Shown here in pieces: positions 8,131 through 17,611 of a stretch of DNA of 35,688 nucleotides (positions are counted from its first letter, which is position 1; every line of letters begins with the position of its first letter). The notes under the pieces were generated by a model, which searched no databases, was not told the origin of the DNA, and was given only the letters and a program-made list of their open reading frames with translations. Source of the DNA: Halanaerobiales bacterium (GTDB lineage: Bacteria > Bacillota > Halanaerobiia > B1SED10-174); contig PUNT01000246.1 in the NCBI GenBank assembly GCA_003551905.1, positions 1 to 35,688 of the forward strand. Reading direction: 5' to 3'. The position numbers were made by a program, and so were the translations under genes.

Positions 8131-10347
8131 CTACTTTCTAGGGTTGCGGCGATTACCCCTCTCCTGTCCACCACGTCCTCTTCTATCATGATCTTGATCT
8201 TTATTATCCTTGGAAGGCTTTGGGTTTCTCGTTTCTTCTTCCATAATTTCCTGTCCTCTCTCTTTTAGTACAGCTTCCCGGGAAAGGTTAACTCTGTCCC
8301 TGTCATCAATCTCTGTAACCTTAACCCATATTTGATCTCCTACACTGATTATATCTTCCACTTTTTTTACATGATGATCAGCAAGGCGAGAGATATGAAC
8401 AAGACCTTCTTTACCAGGAAGAACCTCTACAAAAGCTCCGAAGTTCATGAGCCGTTTAACTTTGCCTAAATAGATTTCCCCAACCTGAACTTCTCGGGTG
8501 AGTTCTTTGATTATCTCTACTGCTTTATTAGAATCTTCCTGATTATAGGCCAATATATATACTTTCCCTTCATCATCCACATCAATTTTTGTATTGGTTT
8601 CCTCGGTAATCTTTCTGATGGTTTTTCCTTGAGGACCTATTATATCACGGATCTGTTCGGGATTTATTTCCACAGTGACCATCTTGGGAGCAAATGGAGA
8701 GAGTTCCTCTCTAGGTTTGTCAATCACTTCATTCATTTTATCTAGAATAAAAAGTCGGTCTTTTTTCGCCTGTTGCAAGGCATCTTTTAAAATATCGATG
8801 GAAATCCCGCTTATTTTCATGTCCATCTGAAGAGCGGTGATACCTTTTTCTGTGCCAGCTACTTTGAAATCCATATCGCCATAGAAATCCTCAAGACCTT
8901 GAATATCGGTGAGAATAACATATTCATCTTCTTCTTTCATCAATCCCATAGCAATGCCTGCCACATGGCTTTTAATTGGAACGCCACCATCCATCAATGC
9001 CAGTGAACTGGCACATATGCTGGCCTGGGAAGTGGAACCATTTGATTCCAGTATCTCTGATACCAGCCTTATGGTATATGGAAATTCTTCGTGACTTGGG
9101 ATGACTTTTTCCAGGGCTTTCTCGCCCAGGGCTCCATGACCAATTTCTCGACGTCCAGGCGGCCGTAAGGGAAAAGTTTCACCTACAGAATACGGTGGGA
9201 AATTGTAGTGGTGCAAGAATCTCTTTGGCTCGCCTTCTCCTAGATCAAAAAGAATTTGTTCATCACCTACAGCTCCAAGAGTCAAAACAGTAAGAGCCTG
9301 AGTTTGCCCCCGAGTGAAAACTGCAGATCCATGAACTCGAGGCAAGAGGCCTACCTGACTCCAGATTTCCCTTATTTCATCAGGTTTACGACCATCTGGT
9401 CGCCTTTTTTCCTGGATAATAAGCTTCCGGACAATCCTTTTAAACATTTCCTCGTAGGTTTTCTTGATCATGTTTTCTACTTCTTCTTCTTCTCCTTCAA
9501 CTGCAAGCTCTGGGACCAGGACATCAATTATCTGTTCCTTTAGATTATCAATTGCTTCATTTCTATTGCTCTTTTCCTCGATGCGAATTGCTTTTTCCAG
9601 ATCTTCTTCATAGCTATTGACCCTTTCAAGAACCTGTTCATCCAGTTCAGCAGGATTAAATTCAATTTTTTCTACTCCGGCTTCTTGTACCATTTTCTCT
9701 TGAAATTCAACCTGTTTCTTAATAAATTTATGGCCAAATTCAATAGCTTTGATCATGGTGTCTTCATCAACTTCTTCTGCTCCTGCTTCCACCATGGTAA
9801 CTGCATCTTTTGTACCGGAGATAATGAGATCCATTTTACTTTTGTCTCTCTGTTCTTCGTCCGGATTAACAACAAATTCTCCCTCAACGAGCCCTATCTT
9901 TACTCCGCCTATAGGAGTTGTAAAGGGGATTTTGGAAAGCATTAGGGCAGCAGATGCTCCTACAAGTGCCAGAAGTTCTGGCTCATGATCCAGATCTACA
10001 CTCAGCACTGTAGCTATTACCTGTACATCATTAGTAAATCCTTTGGGAAATAATGGTCGTAAAGGCCGGTCTATCAATCTAGCAAAAAGGGTTGCAATAT
10101 CTCTAGGTCGTCCTTCTCGACGATTCCAACTGCCTGGAATTCTGCCTATGGCATAAACTCTTTCTTCATAATTTACCATCAAAGGCAAGAAATCGATTCC
10201 AGGACGAGGATCAGACATGGTAGCTGTAACCAGAACAACTGAATCTCCGCTTCTAACCATAATGGCTCCATCAGCCTGATTGGCAAAACGGCCTGTTTCC
10301 ATTGTTATTGTCTTATTGCCAATCTCTATCTCCCACAATTTTTCCAT
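8131..10347 (-). CDS. pnp: Polyribonucleotide nucleotidyltransferase (PNPase)
   Basis: The 738-residue protein has two RNase PH-like cores, residues about 1-220 and 310-540 (with GRPRDIATLFARLIDRPLRP and SEILESNGSTSQAS). An alpha-helical linker separates them. A KH domain (INPEQIRDIIGPQGKTIRK) and an S1 domain (GKVKRLMNFGAFVEV) follow near the C-terminus, and the protein ends in a basic Arg/Gly/Asn-rich tail. It degrades RNA 3' to 5' with phosphate, releasing nucleoside diphosphates, and can run in reverse. ATG at 10347 (MEKLWEIEIG) is preferred over the track's TTG, which would abut the GGGAGG. It is separated from rpsO by a strong hairpin, as in many bacteria, so pnp is likely expressed by read-through or an unseen promoter. 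Confidence 0.97.
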   Translation of the reverse strand: MEKLWEIEIGNKTITMETGRFANQADGAIMVRSGDSVVLVTATMSDPRPGIDFLPLMVNYEERVYAIGRIPGSWNRREGRPRDIATLFARLIDRPLRPLFPKGFTNDVQVIATVLSVDLDHEPELLALVGASAALMLSKIPFTTPIGGVKIGLVEGEFVVNPDEEQRDKSKMDLIISGTKDAVTMVEAGAEEVDEDTMIKAIEFGHKFIKKQVEFQEKMVQEAGVEKIEFNPAELDEQVLERVNSYEEDLEKAIRIEEKSNRNEAIDNLKEQIIDVLVPELAVEGEEEEVENMIKKTYEEMFKRIVRKLIIQEKRRPDGRKPDEIREIWSQVGLLPRVHGSAVFTRGQTQALTVLTLGAVGDEQILFDLGEGEPKRFLHHYNFPPYSVGETFPLRPPGRREIGHGALGEKALEKVIPSHEEFPYTIRLVSEILESNGSTSQASICASSLALMDGGVPIKSHVAGIAMGLMKEEDEYVILTDIQGLEDFYGDMDFKVAGTEKGITALQMDMKISGISIDILKDALQQAKKDRLFILDKMNEVIDKPREELSPFAPKMVTVEINPEQIRDIIGPQGKTIRKITEETNTKIDVDDEGKVYILAYNQEDSNKAVEIIKELTREVQVGEIYLGKVKRLMNFGAFVEVLPGKEGLVHISRLADHHVKKVEDIISVGDQIWVKVTEIDDRDRVNLSREAVLKERGQEIMEEETRNPKPSKDNKDQDHDRRGRGGQERGNRRNPRK

Positions 10348-10369
10348 GTAAACTATCAACCTCCCTGTA

Positions 10370-10398
10370 TCTAAAAATAAGAGCGGGTAGTCCCGCTC
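10370..10398 (-). terminator. Hairpin terminator between rpsO and pnp
   Basis: Minus strand GAGCGGG, loop ACTA, CCCGCTC is a perfect 7 bp stem followed by TTATTTTTA. It starts six bases after the rpsO stop. It is also T-rich on the other side, so it could stop transcription both ways. It could also be an RNase processing site, since the rpsO-pnp junction is processed in other bacteria. Confidence 0.8.
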
Positions 10399-10404
10399 AT
10401 TTTT

Positions 10405-10671
10405 TTACCCCCTGATTCCCAGTTCGCTAATTAAACTACGATATTTCTCTGTATCCTTGTTTTTTAGGTATTTTAGGAGGCGCTTTCTTTTGCCAACAAT
10501 TTTTAAAAGGCCTCTGCGGGAATGATGATCTCTGGGGTGTTCTTTCAGATGATCTGTAAGCTGGGTTATCCGTTTAGTGAGAACTGCAATTTGTACTTCT
10601 GGTGAACCGGTATCAGCTTCATTCCTCTGAAAATCTTGAATGACTTTCTTCTTTTCTTCAGGACTGATCAA
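10405..10671 (-). CDS. rpsO: 30S ribosomal protein S15
   Basis: This is an 88-residue S15 of standard length. It binds the central domain of 16S rRNA, nucleates the small-subunit platform and contacts 23S rRNA in bridge B4. The conserved features are the TGSPEVQIA turn, the [18 protein letters not shown] rRNA-binding region and the C-terminal [12 protein letters not shown]. The start codon is TTG, fixed by GGAGG seven bases upstream, with no usable ATG nearby. This is unusual for a ribosomal protein. A 112-base leader precedes it after ribF. Confidence 0.97.
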   Translation of the reverse strand: MISPEEKKKVIQDFQRNEADTGSPEVQIAVLTKRITQLTDHLKEHPRDHHSRRGLLKIVGKRKRLLKYLKNKDTEKYRSLISELGIRG

Positions 10672-10783
10672 TATTAAACCTCCTTAATTTGTTTTCTCCC
10701 CTAACCAAGAAGAAAGCTGGAGGGGCAATCTTCCTAGAAAGAGGCTTGCTTCAGACTACCAATAATTCTATCATAAATATTTT
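10672..10783 (-). promoter_or_regulatory. rpsO 5' leader with weak hairpin
   Basis: This is the 112-base gap between ribF and rpsO. On the minus strand CCCCT pairs with AGGGG (10698-10725), enclosing CCA/TGG across a bulge, just ahead of the GGAGG ribosome site. S15 represses its own translation through leader structure in several bacteria, so this is a possible S15 site. The hairpin is short, and I see no clear promoter. Confidence 0.3.
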
Positions 10784-11725
10784 TCAGTGTAAAGATAAGT
10801 CATTTTGCAGTAATTCGCGAGTTTTATCCTTATCTTTAATAATTTGCTGGCAAAGGTTATTTTTATTTGGAAACTGTTTTTCCTGCCGGAGAAAGTGACA
10901 GAACCGGACTTCAATCGTTTTTCCATATAAATTTTCGTTAACATCTATAAGGTGAGCTTCCAGGATCAATTCTCCCTTGTTGAATGTAGGTCGTTGGCCA
11001 AAGTTCACAACTGCTGCATTGATATTACAATCAGTTTTCACCAGTGCAGCATAAACTCCTAGTCGAGGCAGAATATAAGCAGTTGTAAAGTGAACATTAG
11101 CTGTGGGAAAACCAAGATTCTTCCCTTGTCCAGTTCCTGACCTGATTACGCCTCTTATGGAAAAGTGTCTGCCTAAAAAAGAAGGCACTTTATCCACTTC
11201 TCCGTTTTTGACCAGGTTTCGGATCAGGGAACTGCTTATTTTTTCCCCATCAACTTTGAGAGGATCAAGAACAATAGTTGAGAACCCATAATGCTTTCCT
11301 GCTTCAGCAAGTTTGTAGGAGTTTCCTTGAGCATTTCTACCAAACTGAAAATTTTGGCCCACAACAATTCCATTCACCTTAAGCCCTTCTACCAGATATT
11401 TTTTAATAAAACTATTATAAGCTATATCAGCAAAAGTTGTATTGAAATTTTGAATGAGAAGAATATCGGGTCCCATTTCACCAATCAGTTTTTCCTTTTC
11501 CTCATAAGAAGTTATGAGATGAGGTGCCCTATCAGGTTTAAGAATTGAAAGGGGATGGGGCTGAAAGGTTAATACGCCGGCTTTAGCACCGGTTTTCTTT
11601 GCTTGTTCAACAGCGGTTTCCAGTACTTTTTTATGTCCAAGATGAACTCCATCGAATGTTCCCAGAGCAATAAAGATATTAGTTACAGGTATATCCTCTG
11701 GGGTTTCTAGGCGATAAATCTTCAT
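10784..11725 (-). CDS. ribF: Bifunctional riboflavin kinase / FAD synthetase
   Basis: The 313-residue protein converts riboflavin to FMN and then FAD. The N-terminal FAD synthetase domain shows the nucleotidyltransferase motif LGTFDGVHLGH near residue 25 and SSSLIRNLVKNGEV near residue 160. The C-terminal kinase domain shows GTGQGKNLGFPTANV and NFGQRPTFN, both typical of the flavokinase fold. The order truB-ribF-rpsO-pnp is conserved across Bacillota. It follows truB after 22 bases, with a GGGTGAG ribosome site before the ATG. Confidence 0.96.
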   Translation of the reverse strand: MKIYRLETPEDIPVTNIFIALGTFDGVHLGHKKVLETAVEQAKKTGAKAGVLTFQPHPLSILKPDRAPHLITSYEEKEKLIGEMGPDILLIQNFNTTFADIAYNSFIKKYLVEGLKVNGIVVGQNFQFGRNAQGNSYKLAEAGKHYGFSTIVLDPLKVDGEKISSSLIRNLVKNGEVDKVPSFLGRHFSIRGVIRSGTGQGKNLGFPTANVHFTTAYILPRLGVYAALVKTDCNINAAVVNFGQRPTFNKGELILEAHLIDVNENLYGKTIEVRFCHFLRQEKQFPNKNNLCQQIIKDKDKTRELLQNDLSLH

Positions 11726-11747
11726 TCTATATATCTCACCCTATTCC

Positions 11748-12626
11748 TTATTGTATAAATACTTTGAAGGGATGAAATCTGCCCTCTTTAAAAGTGCATA
11801 AGGCCAGGAAATGCCCTTCAGTAGAATACAGACGGTATATAGCATTTTCCTGAGCAACAGTAGTAAGATCTGTTTCAGCTAAATTGATCATCAGGCCTGT
11901 TTTTACCTTCTTTACTGAATTCCTTATGAGAGAAATAGCTGGCAGATGTTCTAATGCTTGGTCTGCTGGCAGTATACAGGTCTTTATTTCACAACTTTTA
12001 ATTTCCTCCAGTGAATAAGTATCTTCAAGTTTAAAAGGGCCTGACCTTGTTCTTATGAGAAAATTTAAACAACCTCCTGTACCTAACAAATGACCTAAAT
12101 CCCTGGCAATGGAACGCATATAGGTTCCCCGGGAACAGTGAACCATAAAACGCACAATGTTTTTCTCTATATTTACTATATCCAGGGAAAATATTTCAAC
12201 CTGACGGGCTTTGATGGTAAATGGTTCATTTTTCCTGCTCAGTTTGTAAGCTGGTTTTCCAGATATTTTTACAGAAGAAAAGCGAGGTGGCACCTGTTCT
12301 ATTTTTCCTTTAAAAGATTCTAGAGCAAGAATTATTCTGTCTGTGGGAACCTCCACTCTTTTCTTTTCTAAAACCCTGCCACAGGTATCATCAGTATCAG
12401 TTCTTGTGCCTAGAATGACTTCACACCAGTATGTTTTTTTGTCCATCAGCAAAAAGGAAGCAACTTTTGTGGCTTTTCCCAGGCATAATGGTAGAACTCC
12501 GGCGGCCGCTGGGTCCAATGTGCCTGTGTGCCCAATTTTTTTTATGCCTGAAATCTTTTTTACAGCACCTATTATATTGTTAGAACTGATGCCCGGTGGC
12601 TTTAAAAGATTAAGAATTCCATTCAT
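11748..12626 (-). CDS. truB: tRNA pseudouridine(55) synthase
   Basis: This 292-residue enzyme isomerises U55 of the T-loop in elongator tRNAs to pseudouridine. The catalytic Asp lies in HTGTLDPAAAGVLPLCLG near residue 38. KTYWCEVILGTRTDTDD and the RFMVHCSRGTYMRSIARDLG region are both strongly conserved in TruB. The C-terminal part resembles the short PUA-like tail of Bacillota enzymes. Its start overlaps the end of nrnA by 17 bases, implying coupled translation in the rbfA-nrnA-truB run. Confidence 0.97.
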   Translation of the reverse strand: MNGILNLLKPPGISSNNIIGAVKKISGIKKIGHTGTLDPAAAGVLPLCLGKATKVASFLLMDKKTYWCEVILGTRTDTDDTCGRVLEKKRVEVPTDRIILALESFKGKIEQVPPRFSSVKISGKPAYKLSRKNEPFTIKARQVEIFSLDIVNIEKNIVRFMVHCSRGTYMRSIARDLGHLLGTGGCLNFLIRTRSGPFKLEDTYSLEEIKSCEIKTCILPADQALEHLPAISLIRNSVKKVKTGLMINLAETDLTTVAQENAIYRLYSTEGHFLALCTFKEGRFHPFKVFIQ

Positions 12627-13572
12627 CTAACTCTTTCACCGCCTGGGGAATAATAGTTTTAACTGCCTTTTTCCAGGGGAATTCAATATTCATGCCCGCT
12701 GCTTGTTTATGTCCTCCTCCTCCCCAGCGGCCAGCAAAATCATTCACAGGAAATGAAGAATTACTGCGTAGGCTTACTTTTGTTGAATTGCTATTGTTTT
12801 CCACGAATAGTATGGCTACCTGAACACCTTTAACGTTTTTTAGTTCTTCTATAAGGCGCTGAGTTATTTCCTTTGTTCCCTGGCCGGTAAGAACAGTCCA
12901 GATAATTTTGCCTTCTGCAGCAAACCTAGCTTTTTCCAGTCCGGTTGAGTACCTGCTGAAATCCTCTTTTGTGAAGTTTGCAAACAGTCGCTTCTGTAAA
13001 ATATGGATATTAACTCCTCTTTTTGCCAGAAGTGCCAGTGTATAAAGGCTCTTTTCACTGGTATTTGGATTTCTTAGGTTGCCTGTATCGTATAATAGAC
13101 CACAGGCCAGGGCTTGACAGGATTTAGTTGGTAAAAATAGCTGCTCATGGATTAACAAGAAAACCATTTCACAAACAGAGGAAGCATCTGGATTCACAAA
13201 GTTAACATGCCCAAACTTCATGTTGTCGGGATGATGGTCGATATTCACCAGGATGTCCGCATTTTTGATAATCTTTTCAGCTTTGCCAGTTCTTTTAGTT
13301 GAAGTGCTATCACAGACAATTGCGTGGCTAAATTGATCTTGGGGAATGCTTGTTGAGGTAAGATCAATTATTGTTTTTTCTGAATCCATAAATTGCAGGC
13401 GCCGGGAGATCGGGCCATGAACAGCACTGATAACTTTTTTATTCATGCTCTTTAAGAGGTGATAAAGCCCCAGAATAGCACCAAGACTGTCACCATCAGG
13501 ATCTTCGTGGCCGGTTAGAAAGAAGCTTTCACCTTCTTTTATTATTCTTGTAAGAGAATTGGGTTCAAACAT
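12610..13572 (-). CDS. nrnA: DHH/DHHA1 phosphoesterase, NrnA-type nanoRNase/pAp phosphatase
   Basis: The predicted 320-residue protein has an N-terminal DHH domain. Its motifs are FLTGHEDPDGDSLGA (DxD metal site), a further AIVCDSTS segment and the namesake NIDHHPDN. The C-terminal DHHA1 domain ends in RWGGGGHKQAAG. NrnA enzymes degrade two- to five-base RNA fragments, and some hydrolyse pAp or cyclic dinucleotide products. Placement between rbfA and truB is common in clostridia and links it to RNA metabolism. The second ATG at 13572 is chosen because AAGGAT lies seven bases before it. The track start at 13581 would sit directly on that site. It overlaps rbfA by eight bases. Confidence 0.92.
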   Translation of the reverse strand: MFEPNSLTRIIKEGESFFLTGHEDPDGDSLGAILGLYHLLKSMNKKVISAVHGPISRRLQFMDSEKTIIDLTSTSIPQDQFSHAIVCDSTSTKRTGKAEKIIKNADILVNIDHHPDNMKFGHVNFVNPDASSVCEMVFLLIHEQLFLPTKSCQALACGLLYDTGNLRNPNTSEKSLYTLALLAKRGVNIHILQKRLFANFTKEDFSRYSTGLEKARFAAEGKIIWTVLTGQGTKEITQRLIEELKNVKGVQVAILFVENNSNSTKVSLRSNSSFPVNDFAGRWGGGGHKQAAGMNIEFPWKKAVKTIIPQAVKELDEWNS

Positions 13573-13915
13573 CCCCTTCATCCTTAAGTTTTTTTAGAAG
13601 GTTAAAAATTCTATCGCCTTTCTCCATTGATGTATCGTAAGAGAAGCGAATTTCCGGTATATAGCGTAAGTTGATTCTCTTCCCCAGTTCTTTGCGAATA
13701 AAACCTGAAGCTTGTTCCAGGCCATCCATCAGTTCAGCAGGGCTGTTCTTTTCTTTAATAGTACTCACATAAATTTTTGCTACCCGCAAATCACCACTTA
13801 CCTCAACTGAAGTTATGGTAGCAAAATCAACTCGAGGATCCTTTAAATCTTTCTGGAACATATGGCTTAGCTCTTTTTTGATTACCTCAGCCAACCGTGT
13901 TGCCCTGTAATTCAT
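13565..13915 (-). CDS. rbfA: Ribosome-binding factor A
   Basis: This is a 116-residue KH-like protein that binds immature 30S subunits and helps finish 16S rRNA 5' processing, especially in the cold. The sequence has the family's RLAEVIKKELSHMFQKDLKDPR opening, the VSGDLRVAKIYVS strand and the RYIPEIRFSYDTSMEKGDRIF C-terminal block. It lies 17 bases after infB and overlaps nrnA. The ylxP gene that sits between infB and rbfA in B. subtilis is absent here. Confidence 0.96.
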   Translation of the reverse strand: MNYRATRLAEVIKKELSHMFQKDLKDPRVDFATITSVEVSGDLRVAKIYVSTIKEKNSPAELMDGLEQASGFIRKELGKRINLRYIPEIRFSYDTSMEKGDRIFNLLKKLKDEGDV

Positions 13916-13932
13916 TTTTCACTCACCCTTTT

Positions 13933-15882
13933 TTAATCAATTGTTCTTTTTATTTCCTCCAGCACATAAGCTTCAAGAATATCATTTTCTTTTATATCCT
14001 GGAAGCCCTCCAGGGCAAGACCGCATTCATAATTTTCTTCAACCTCCCTGACATCGTCTTGAAATCTTTTCAGGGAACTGATTTTCCCTTCATGCATAAC
14101 AACACCATCTCTAATGAGCCTGATCAAGGAGTTTCTGTGGATTTTACCTTCCTGAATATAGAGACCGGCTACTGTACCGGTTCTGGGAACCTTGAATGTC
14201 CTTCTAACTTCCGCCCTGCCAGTTACTTTTTCCCTTACTTCTGGTTCTAACAGTCCTTCAAGAGCTTTCTTAATATCATCAATTACCTGATAGATGATCC
14301 GGTAGGTTCTTATATCCACATTTTCTCTTTCGGCAACTTTACGGGCATTGCTATCTGGACGAACATTAAAGCCAATAATTATGGCCCGGGAAGCTGCTGC
14401 TAGAATTACATCACTCTCAGTTATGCCGCCTACACCACTGTGAATTATCTGCAGTTTTACTTCATCACTTCTAATTCGCTCTAGAGACTCTTTAATAGCT
14501 TCTACTGAGCCATGAACATCTCCCTTAATAATGAGCTTAAGCTCTTTCACCTCTTCCTGGCTCATCCTGGAAAAGAATTCTTCCAGATTTACAGCTCGAT
14601 CAGTTGTGAGTTCCCGGTCTCTTTTTTCACCTTTTCTCAAGGTAGAAATATTTCTTGCTGTTTTTTCATCTTGTACCAGTTCAAGGATGTCTCCAGCATC
14701 AGGCACATCAGAAAGACCTAAGACTTCTATTGGTGTGGCTGGTCCTGCTTCCTTAACACGTTCTCCTTTATCATTAAAAAGAGCCCTGACTTTACCATAG
14801 GCTGTGCCTGCTACAATGGGATCACCAACAGAAAGGGTGCCTTCTTTTATGAGTGCTGTGACCACCGGGCCCCTTCCTTTGTCCAGTTGGGATTCGATGA
14901 TAATACCTCTGGTTTTAGCCTTGGAATCTGCCCGGTAATCTTCCATTTCTGCTATGAGCAATATCATTTCTAATAATTCTTCAATATTTGTCCTTTGTAG
15001 TGCTGACATTTCAACACATACAGTATCGCCACCCCAATCTTCAGGTACCAGGTTATGGTCAGAAAGCTGTTGTTTTACCCTATCAGGGTTGGCATTGGGT
15101 TTATCAATCTTATTGATAGCCACAATAATGGTTATCCCGGCATCTCTTGCATGGTTAATGGCTTCTACAGTTTGAGGCATAACACCGTCATCAGCAGCAA
15201 CTACAAGAACAGCTATATCCGTTACCTGGGCTCCCCGGGCTCGCATGGTTGTAAAAGCTTCATGGCCTGGAGTATCCAAAAATGTTATTGTCTTACCATT
15301 AACTTCAATTTGATAAGCACCAATATGCTGAGTAATACCACCAGCTTCTGTCTCAACTACCTTGGTTTCTCTGATTACATCGAGTAGTAGAGTTTTTCCG
15401 TGATCAACATGGCCCATAATTGTGACTACAGGTGGGCGGGGGGTAAGTTTGGATTTGTCAATACTTTTTTTCTTAGTTGTTGGTTTTTTCTTTTCTTCTT
15501 TTTCTTCTACAGTGATTCTAATATCAAGAGCATCTGCAATATCATTAAGGATATCTCCTGATAGTTTGTCATTGATGTTAATCATTAATCCTTTCTCTAT
15601 CAGGGATTTCATTATTTCCTTAGGTTCTTCCTCTAGAGACTCAGCAATGCTTGTTATGGTAGCAGATTTTTTTAATCTTATTTCTTTACGTTTTTTTGTT
15701 TCTGTTTCTGTTTCTTTGTCTTTTTCATTGCCAAACATCTCTTTTATAATTCTGGCAGTTTCTTCTTCAACTGTACTCATATGGGATTTAACTTCAACAC
15801 CCAGGTCTTTGAGTGCTTTTATGAGATCATTGTTGCTTATACCCAGTTCCCGAGCTAGAAGGTAAAGCCTTATTTTACCCAT
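13933..15882 (-). CDS. infB: Translation initiation factor IF-2
   Basis: The 649-residue GTPase places initiator tRNA on the 30S subunit and promotes subunit joining. A short IF2_N domain (residues 1-50, [13 protein letters not shown]) and a charged linker precede a second N-terminal domain near 70-125. The G domain starts near residue 150 with [13 protein letters not shown] (P-loop), [11 protein letters not shown] (switch I), [10 protein letters not shown] (G3) and VAINKIDKP (G4). Domains II-IV follow, including the initiator tRNA-binding C-terminus. The N-terminal linker is shorter than in Bacillus (716 residues) or E. coli (890). GGAGG precedes the ATG. Confidence 0.97.
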   Translation of the reverse strand: MGKIRLYLLARELGISNNDLIKALKDLGVEVKSHMSTVEEETARIIKEMFGNEKDKETETETKKRKEIRLKKSATITSIAESLEEEPKEIMKSLIEKGLMININDKLSGDILNDIADALDIRITVEEKEEKKKPTTKKKSIDKSKLTPRPPVVTIMGHVDHGKTLLLDVIRETKVVETEAGGITQHIGAYQIEVNGKTITFLDTPGHEAFTTMRARGAQVTDIAVLVVAADDGVMPQTVEAINHARDAGITIIVAINKIDKPNANPDRVKQQLSDHNLVPEDWGGDTVCVEMSALQRTNIEELLEMILLIAEMEDYRADSKAKTRGIIIESQLDKGRGPVVTALIKEGTLSVGDPIVAGTAYGKVRALFNDKGERVKEAGPATPIEVLGLSDVPDAGDILELVQDEKTARNISTLRKGEKRDRELTTDRAVNLEEFFSRMSQEEVKELKLIIKGDVHGSVEAIKESLERIRSDEVKLQIIHSGVGGITESDVILAAASRAIIIGFNVRPDSNARKVAERENVDIRTYRIIYQVIDDIKKALEGLLEPEVREKVTGRAEVRRTFKVPRTGTVAGLYIQEGKIHRNSLIRLIRDGVVMHEGKISSLKRFQDDVREVEENYECGLALEGFQDIKENDILEAYVLEEIKRTID

Positions 15883-15903
15883 ATAACCACCTCCATCAAT
15901 TAA

Positions 15904-16218
15904 TCATTCTAAACCCTCCCTCTCTTTTTTAAAGAAAGGTTTTGCAAAATTTTTATCAGTTATAAGCATAACTGCCACAGGTCTTTTGAAAAAACTAAAA
16001 AGTGATTTTTTTAACCCCCAATTTAAAATAGGAACTTTATATGTTTGGGCGAGCTTATTGGCTTTTTTTACACTGTTAACACCAGCATCTTTCGTAAGGA
16101 GTAGGAGAATTCCCTCACCTCTCTTAAGTGACTTTGTGACTTCACCAAAGCCTAACCTGAGGCTTCCAGCTTTCCTTGCCAGTCCCAGGAGTGAATAGTA
16201 TTTATCCTCTCGTTCCAT
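15904..16218 (-). CDS. ylxQ: YlxQ, L7Ae-family RNA-binding protein
   Basis: This 104-residue basic protein has the L7Ae/L30e/S12e fold signature LLGLARKAGSLRLGFGEVTKSLKRG, then LLLLTKDAGVNSVKKAN. Family members bind kink-turn RNA. YlxQ itself has no settled role, but it always accompanies nusA and infB. The start overlaps rnpM by 17 bases with only a weak ribosome site, so translation is probably coupled. The tail beyond residue 95 is short and charged. Confidence 0.9.
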   Translation of the reverse strand: MEREDKYYSLLGLARKAGSLRLGFGEVTKSLKRGEGILLLLTKDAGVNSVKKANKLAQTYKVPILNWGLKKSLFSFFKRPVAVMLITDKNFAKPFFKKEREGLE

Positions 16219-16489
16219 CTTCTTTTTCAGGCAGTGTTTCCTTGAGCTGCTCTGCTAGCTCAGACTCAATTTTTCCTCCTAGAGCTCTCTCTATCCCTTT
16301 ATTCTTTAAGGCCTTTTCCAGGCAAGAGCTTTTTGGACAGATATAGGAGCCCCGGCCAGCCATTTTACCTCCTTTGTCATGAAGAATTTTGCCTTCAGGG
16401 GTTCTAACAATCCTTACAAGAGCTTTTTTCTCCTGTTTTTCTTGACAGCCAACACATTTACGAAGAGGTATCCTCTTCTTCTTGCTCAT
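16202..16489 (-). CDS. rnpM: YlxR / RnpM, RNase P-modulating RNA-binding protein
   Basis: A 95-residue basic protein of the YlxR family (DUF448). The core motif is RKCVGCQEKQEKKALVRIV with a CxxC pair. GRGSYIC and CLEKALKNKGIERAL follow, matching the four-cysteine arrangement of the family. The B. subtilis homologue has been reported to bind and modulate RNase P. The internal ATG at 16489 (MSKKKRIPLRK) fits AGGA close upstream and GGAGG twelve bases upstream. The track start at 16516 lies further inside nusA. The remaining overlap with nusA is 32 bases. Confidence 0.9.
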   Translation of the reverse strand: MSKKKRIPLRKCVGCQEKQEKKALVRIVRTPEGKILHDKGGKMAGRGSYICPKSSCLEKALKNKGIERALGGKIESELAEQLKETLPEKEDGTRG

Positions 16490-17597
16490 TTTCCTGAGAA
16501 ACCTCCTCTTCCTCATCTATATTGATCTTTATCTCACCTTCCGGGGTTGCTTTGGTAACTGTTTCTTCCAGCTGACTTTCCCCTTTTATATCGATCCGCC
16601 AGCCAGTGAGTTTAGCAGCCAGTCGGGCATTTTGTCCTTCCCTGCCAATGGCTAAGGAGAGTTGATAATCAGGAACTACCACCTTGGCAACTTTACTATC
16701 GTCATCTATTTGAACTTCAACAACTTTAGCTGGGCTGAGGGCATGGGAAACGAAAATTTTAGGGTCTTCATTCCATTCCACAATATCTATCTTTTCCCCA
16801 TTTATCTCGTCAACAACTGCCTGTACCCTGATTCCTTTTTGTCCTACACATGCTCCAACAGGATCAACATTTTCATCCCGAGAATAGACAGCGATTTTGG
16901 AACGATAACCTGCTTCTCTGGATATAGCTTTTACCTCAACAATTCCTTCATGAATTTCCGGTACTTCCAGTTCAAAAAGTCTCTTTAGAAGTCCAGGGTG
17001 AGTCCGGGAGACAAAAATTCGAGGTCCTTTAGTTGTCTGTTTCACTTCCAGAATATAGACTTTTATACGATTGCCAGAACTATAATTATCATTAGTAACT
17101 TGTTCTGAGGGAAGAAGTATGGCTTCAGTTTTACCCAGGTCAATCATTATATTTTGATTGTTAGGGCGTTGGACCACGCCGGTTATTATATCCCCTTCTC
17201 TGCCTCTGAACTCATCGTAGATCATTTCTCTTTCAACTTCTCTTATTCTCTGAACAACAACCTGTTTGGCTGTTTGTGCAGCAATGCGGCCGAAATTAGC
17301 TGGTGTAACTTCCAATTCTACAAAATCGCCTAAATTGCACTCAGGATCAATACTTTTTGCTTCCTCATGTGTTATTTGTGTGGCGGTATTGGTAACTTCT
17401 TCTACCACTTCTTTTTTGGCAAGAACCTGTACATTGCCGGAACTATGGTCTATGGAAACAGTTACATTTTGATCAGATCCAAAGTTTTTTTTGTAAGCAG
17501 AAAGAAGGGCGGCTTCGATTGTTTCCAGCAGAAGTTCTTTAGGAATGCCTTTTTCTTTGCCCAGGTCCGCAAGGGCCCGAAGAAACTCAAAATTCAT
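16458..17597 (-). CDS. nusA: Transcription termination/antitermination factor NusA
   Basis: This 379-residue NusA binds RNA polymerase and RNA to modulate pausing, termination and rRNA antitermination. The N-terminal polymerase-binding domain (MNFEFLRALADLGKEKGI) occupies about 1-120. An S1 domain follows (GDIITGVVQRPNNQNIMIDLG). Two KH domains follow (DPVGACVGQKGIRVQAVVDE and LSLAIGREGQNARLAAKLTGW). The C-terminus is an acidic tail (EEEEVSQENEQEEEDTSS). No extra acidic repeats of the E. coli type are present, as is usual for Bacillota. ATG 17597 is chosen for the GGGGGT site. The track's TTG at 17615 would precede it. Confidence 0.96.
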   Translation of the reverse strand: MNFEFLRALADLGKEKGIPKELLLETIEAALLSAYKKNFGSDQNVTVSIDHSSGNVQVLAKKEVVEEVTNTATQITHEEAKSIDPECNLGDFVELEVTPANFGRIAAQTAKQVVVQRIREVEREMIYDEFRGREGDIITGVVQRPNNQNIMIDLGKTEAILLPSEQVTNDNYSSGNRIKVYILEVKQTTKGPRIFVSRTHPGLLKRLFELEVPEIHEGIVEVKAISREAGYRSKIAVYSRDENVDPVGACVGQKGIRVQAVVDEINGEKIDIVEWNEDPKIFVSHALSPAKVVEVQIDDDSKVAKVVVPDYQLSLAIGREGQNARLAAKLTGWRIDIKGESQLEETVTKATPEGEIKINIDEEEEVSQENEQEEEDTSS

Positions 17598-17611
17598 ATT
17601 CTTACCCCCGT

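Noticed and set aside
15422-15865. 147-residue plus-strand ORF opposite infB
   Set aside because: Ser/Ile/Phe-rich reverse complement of the charged IF-2 N-terminal linker; no recognisable protein.
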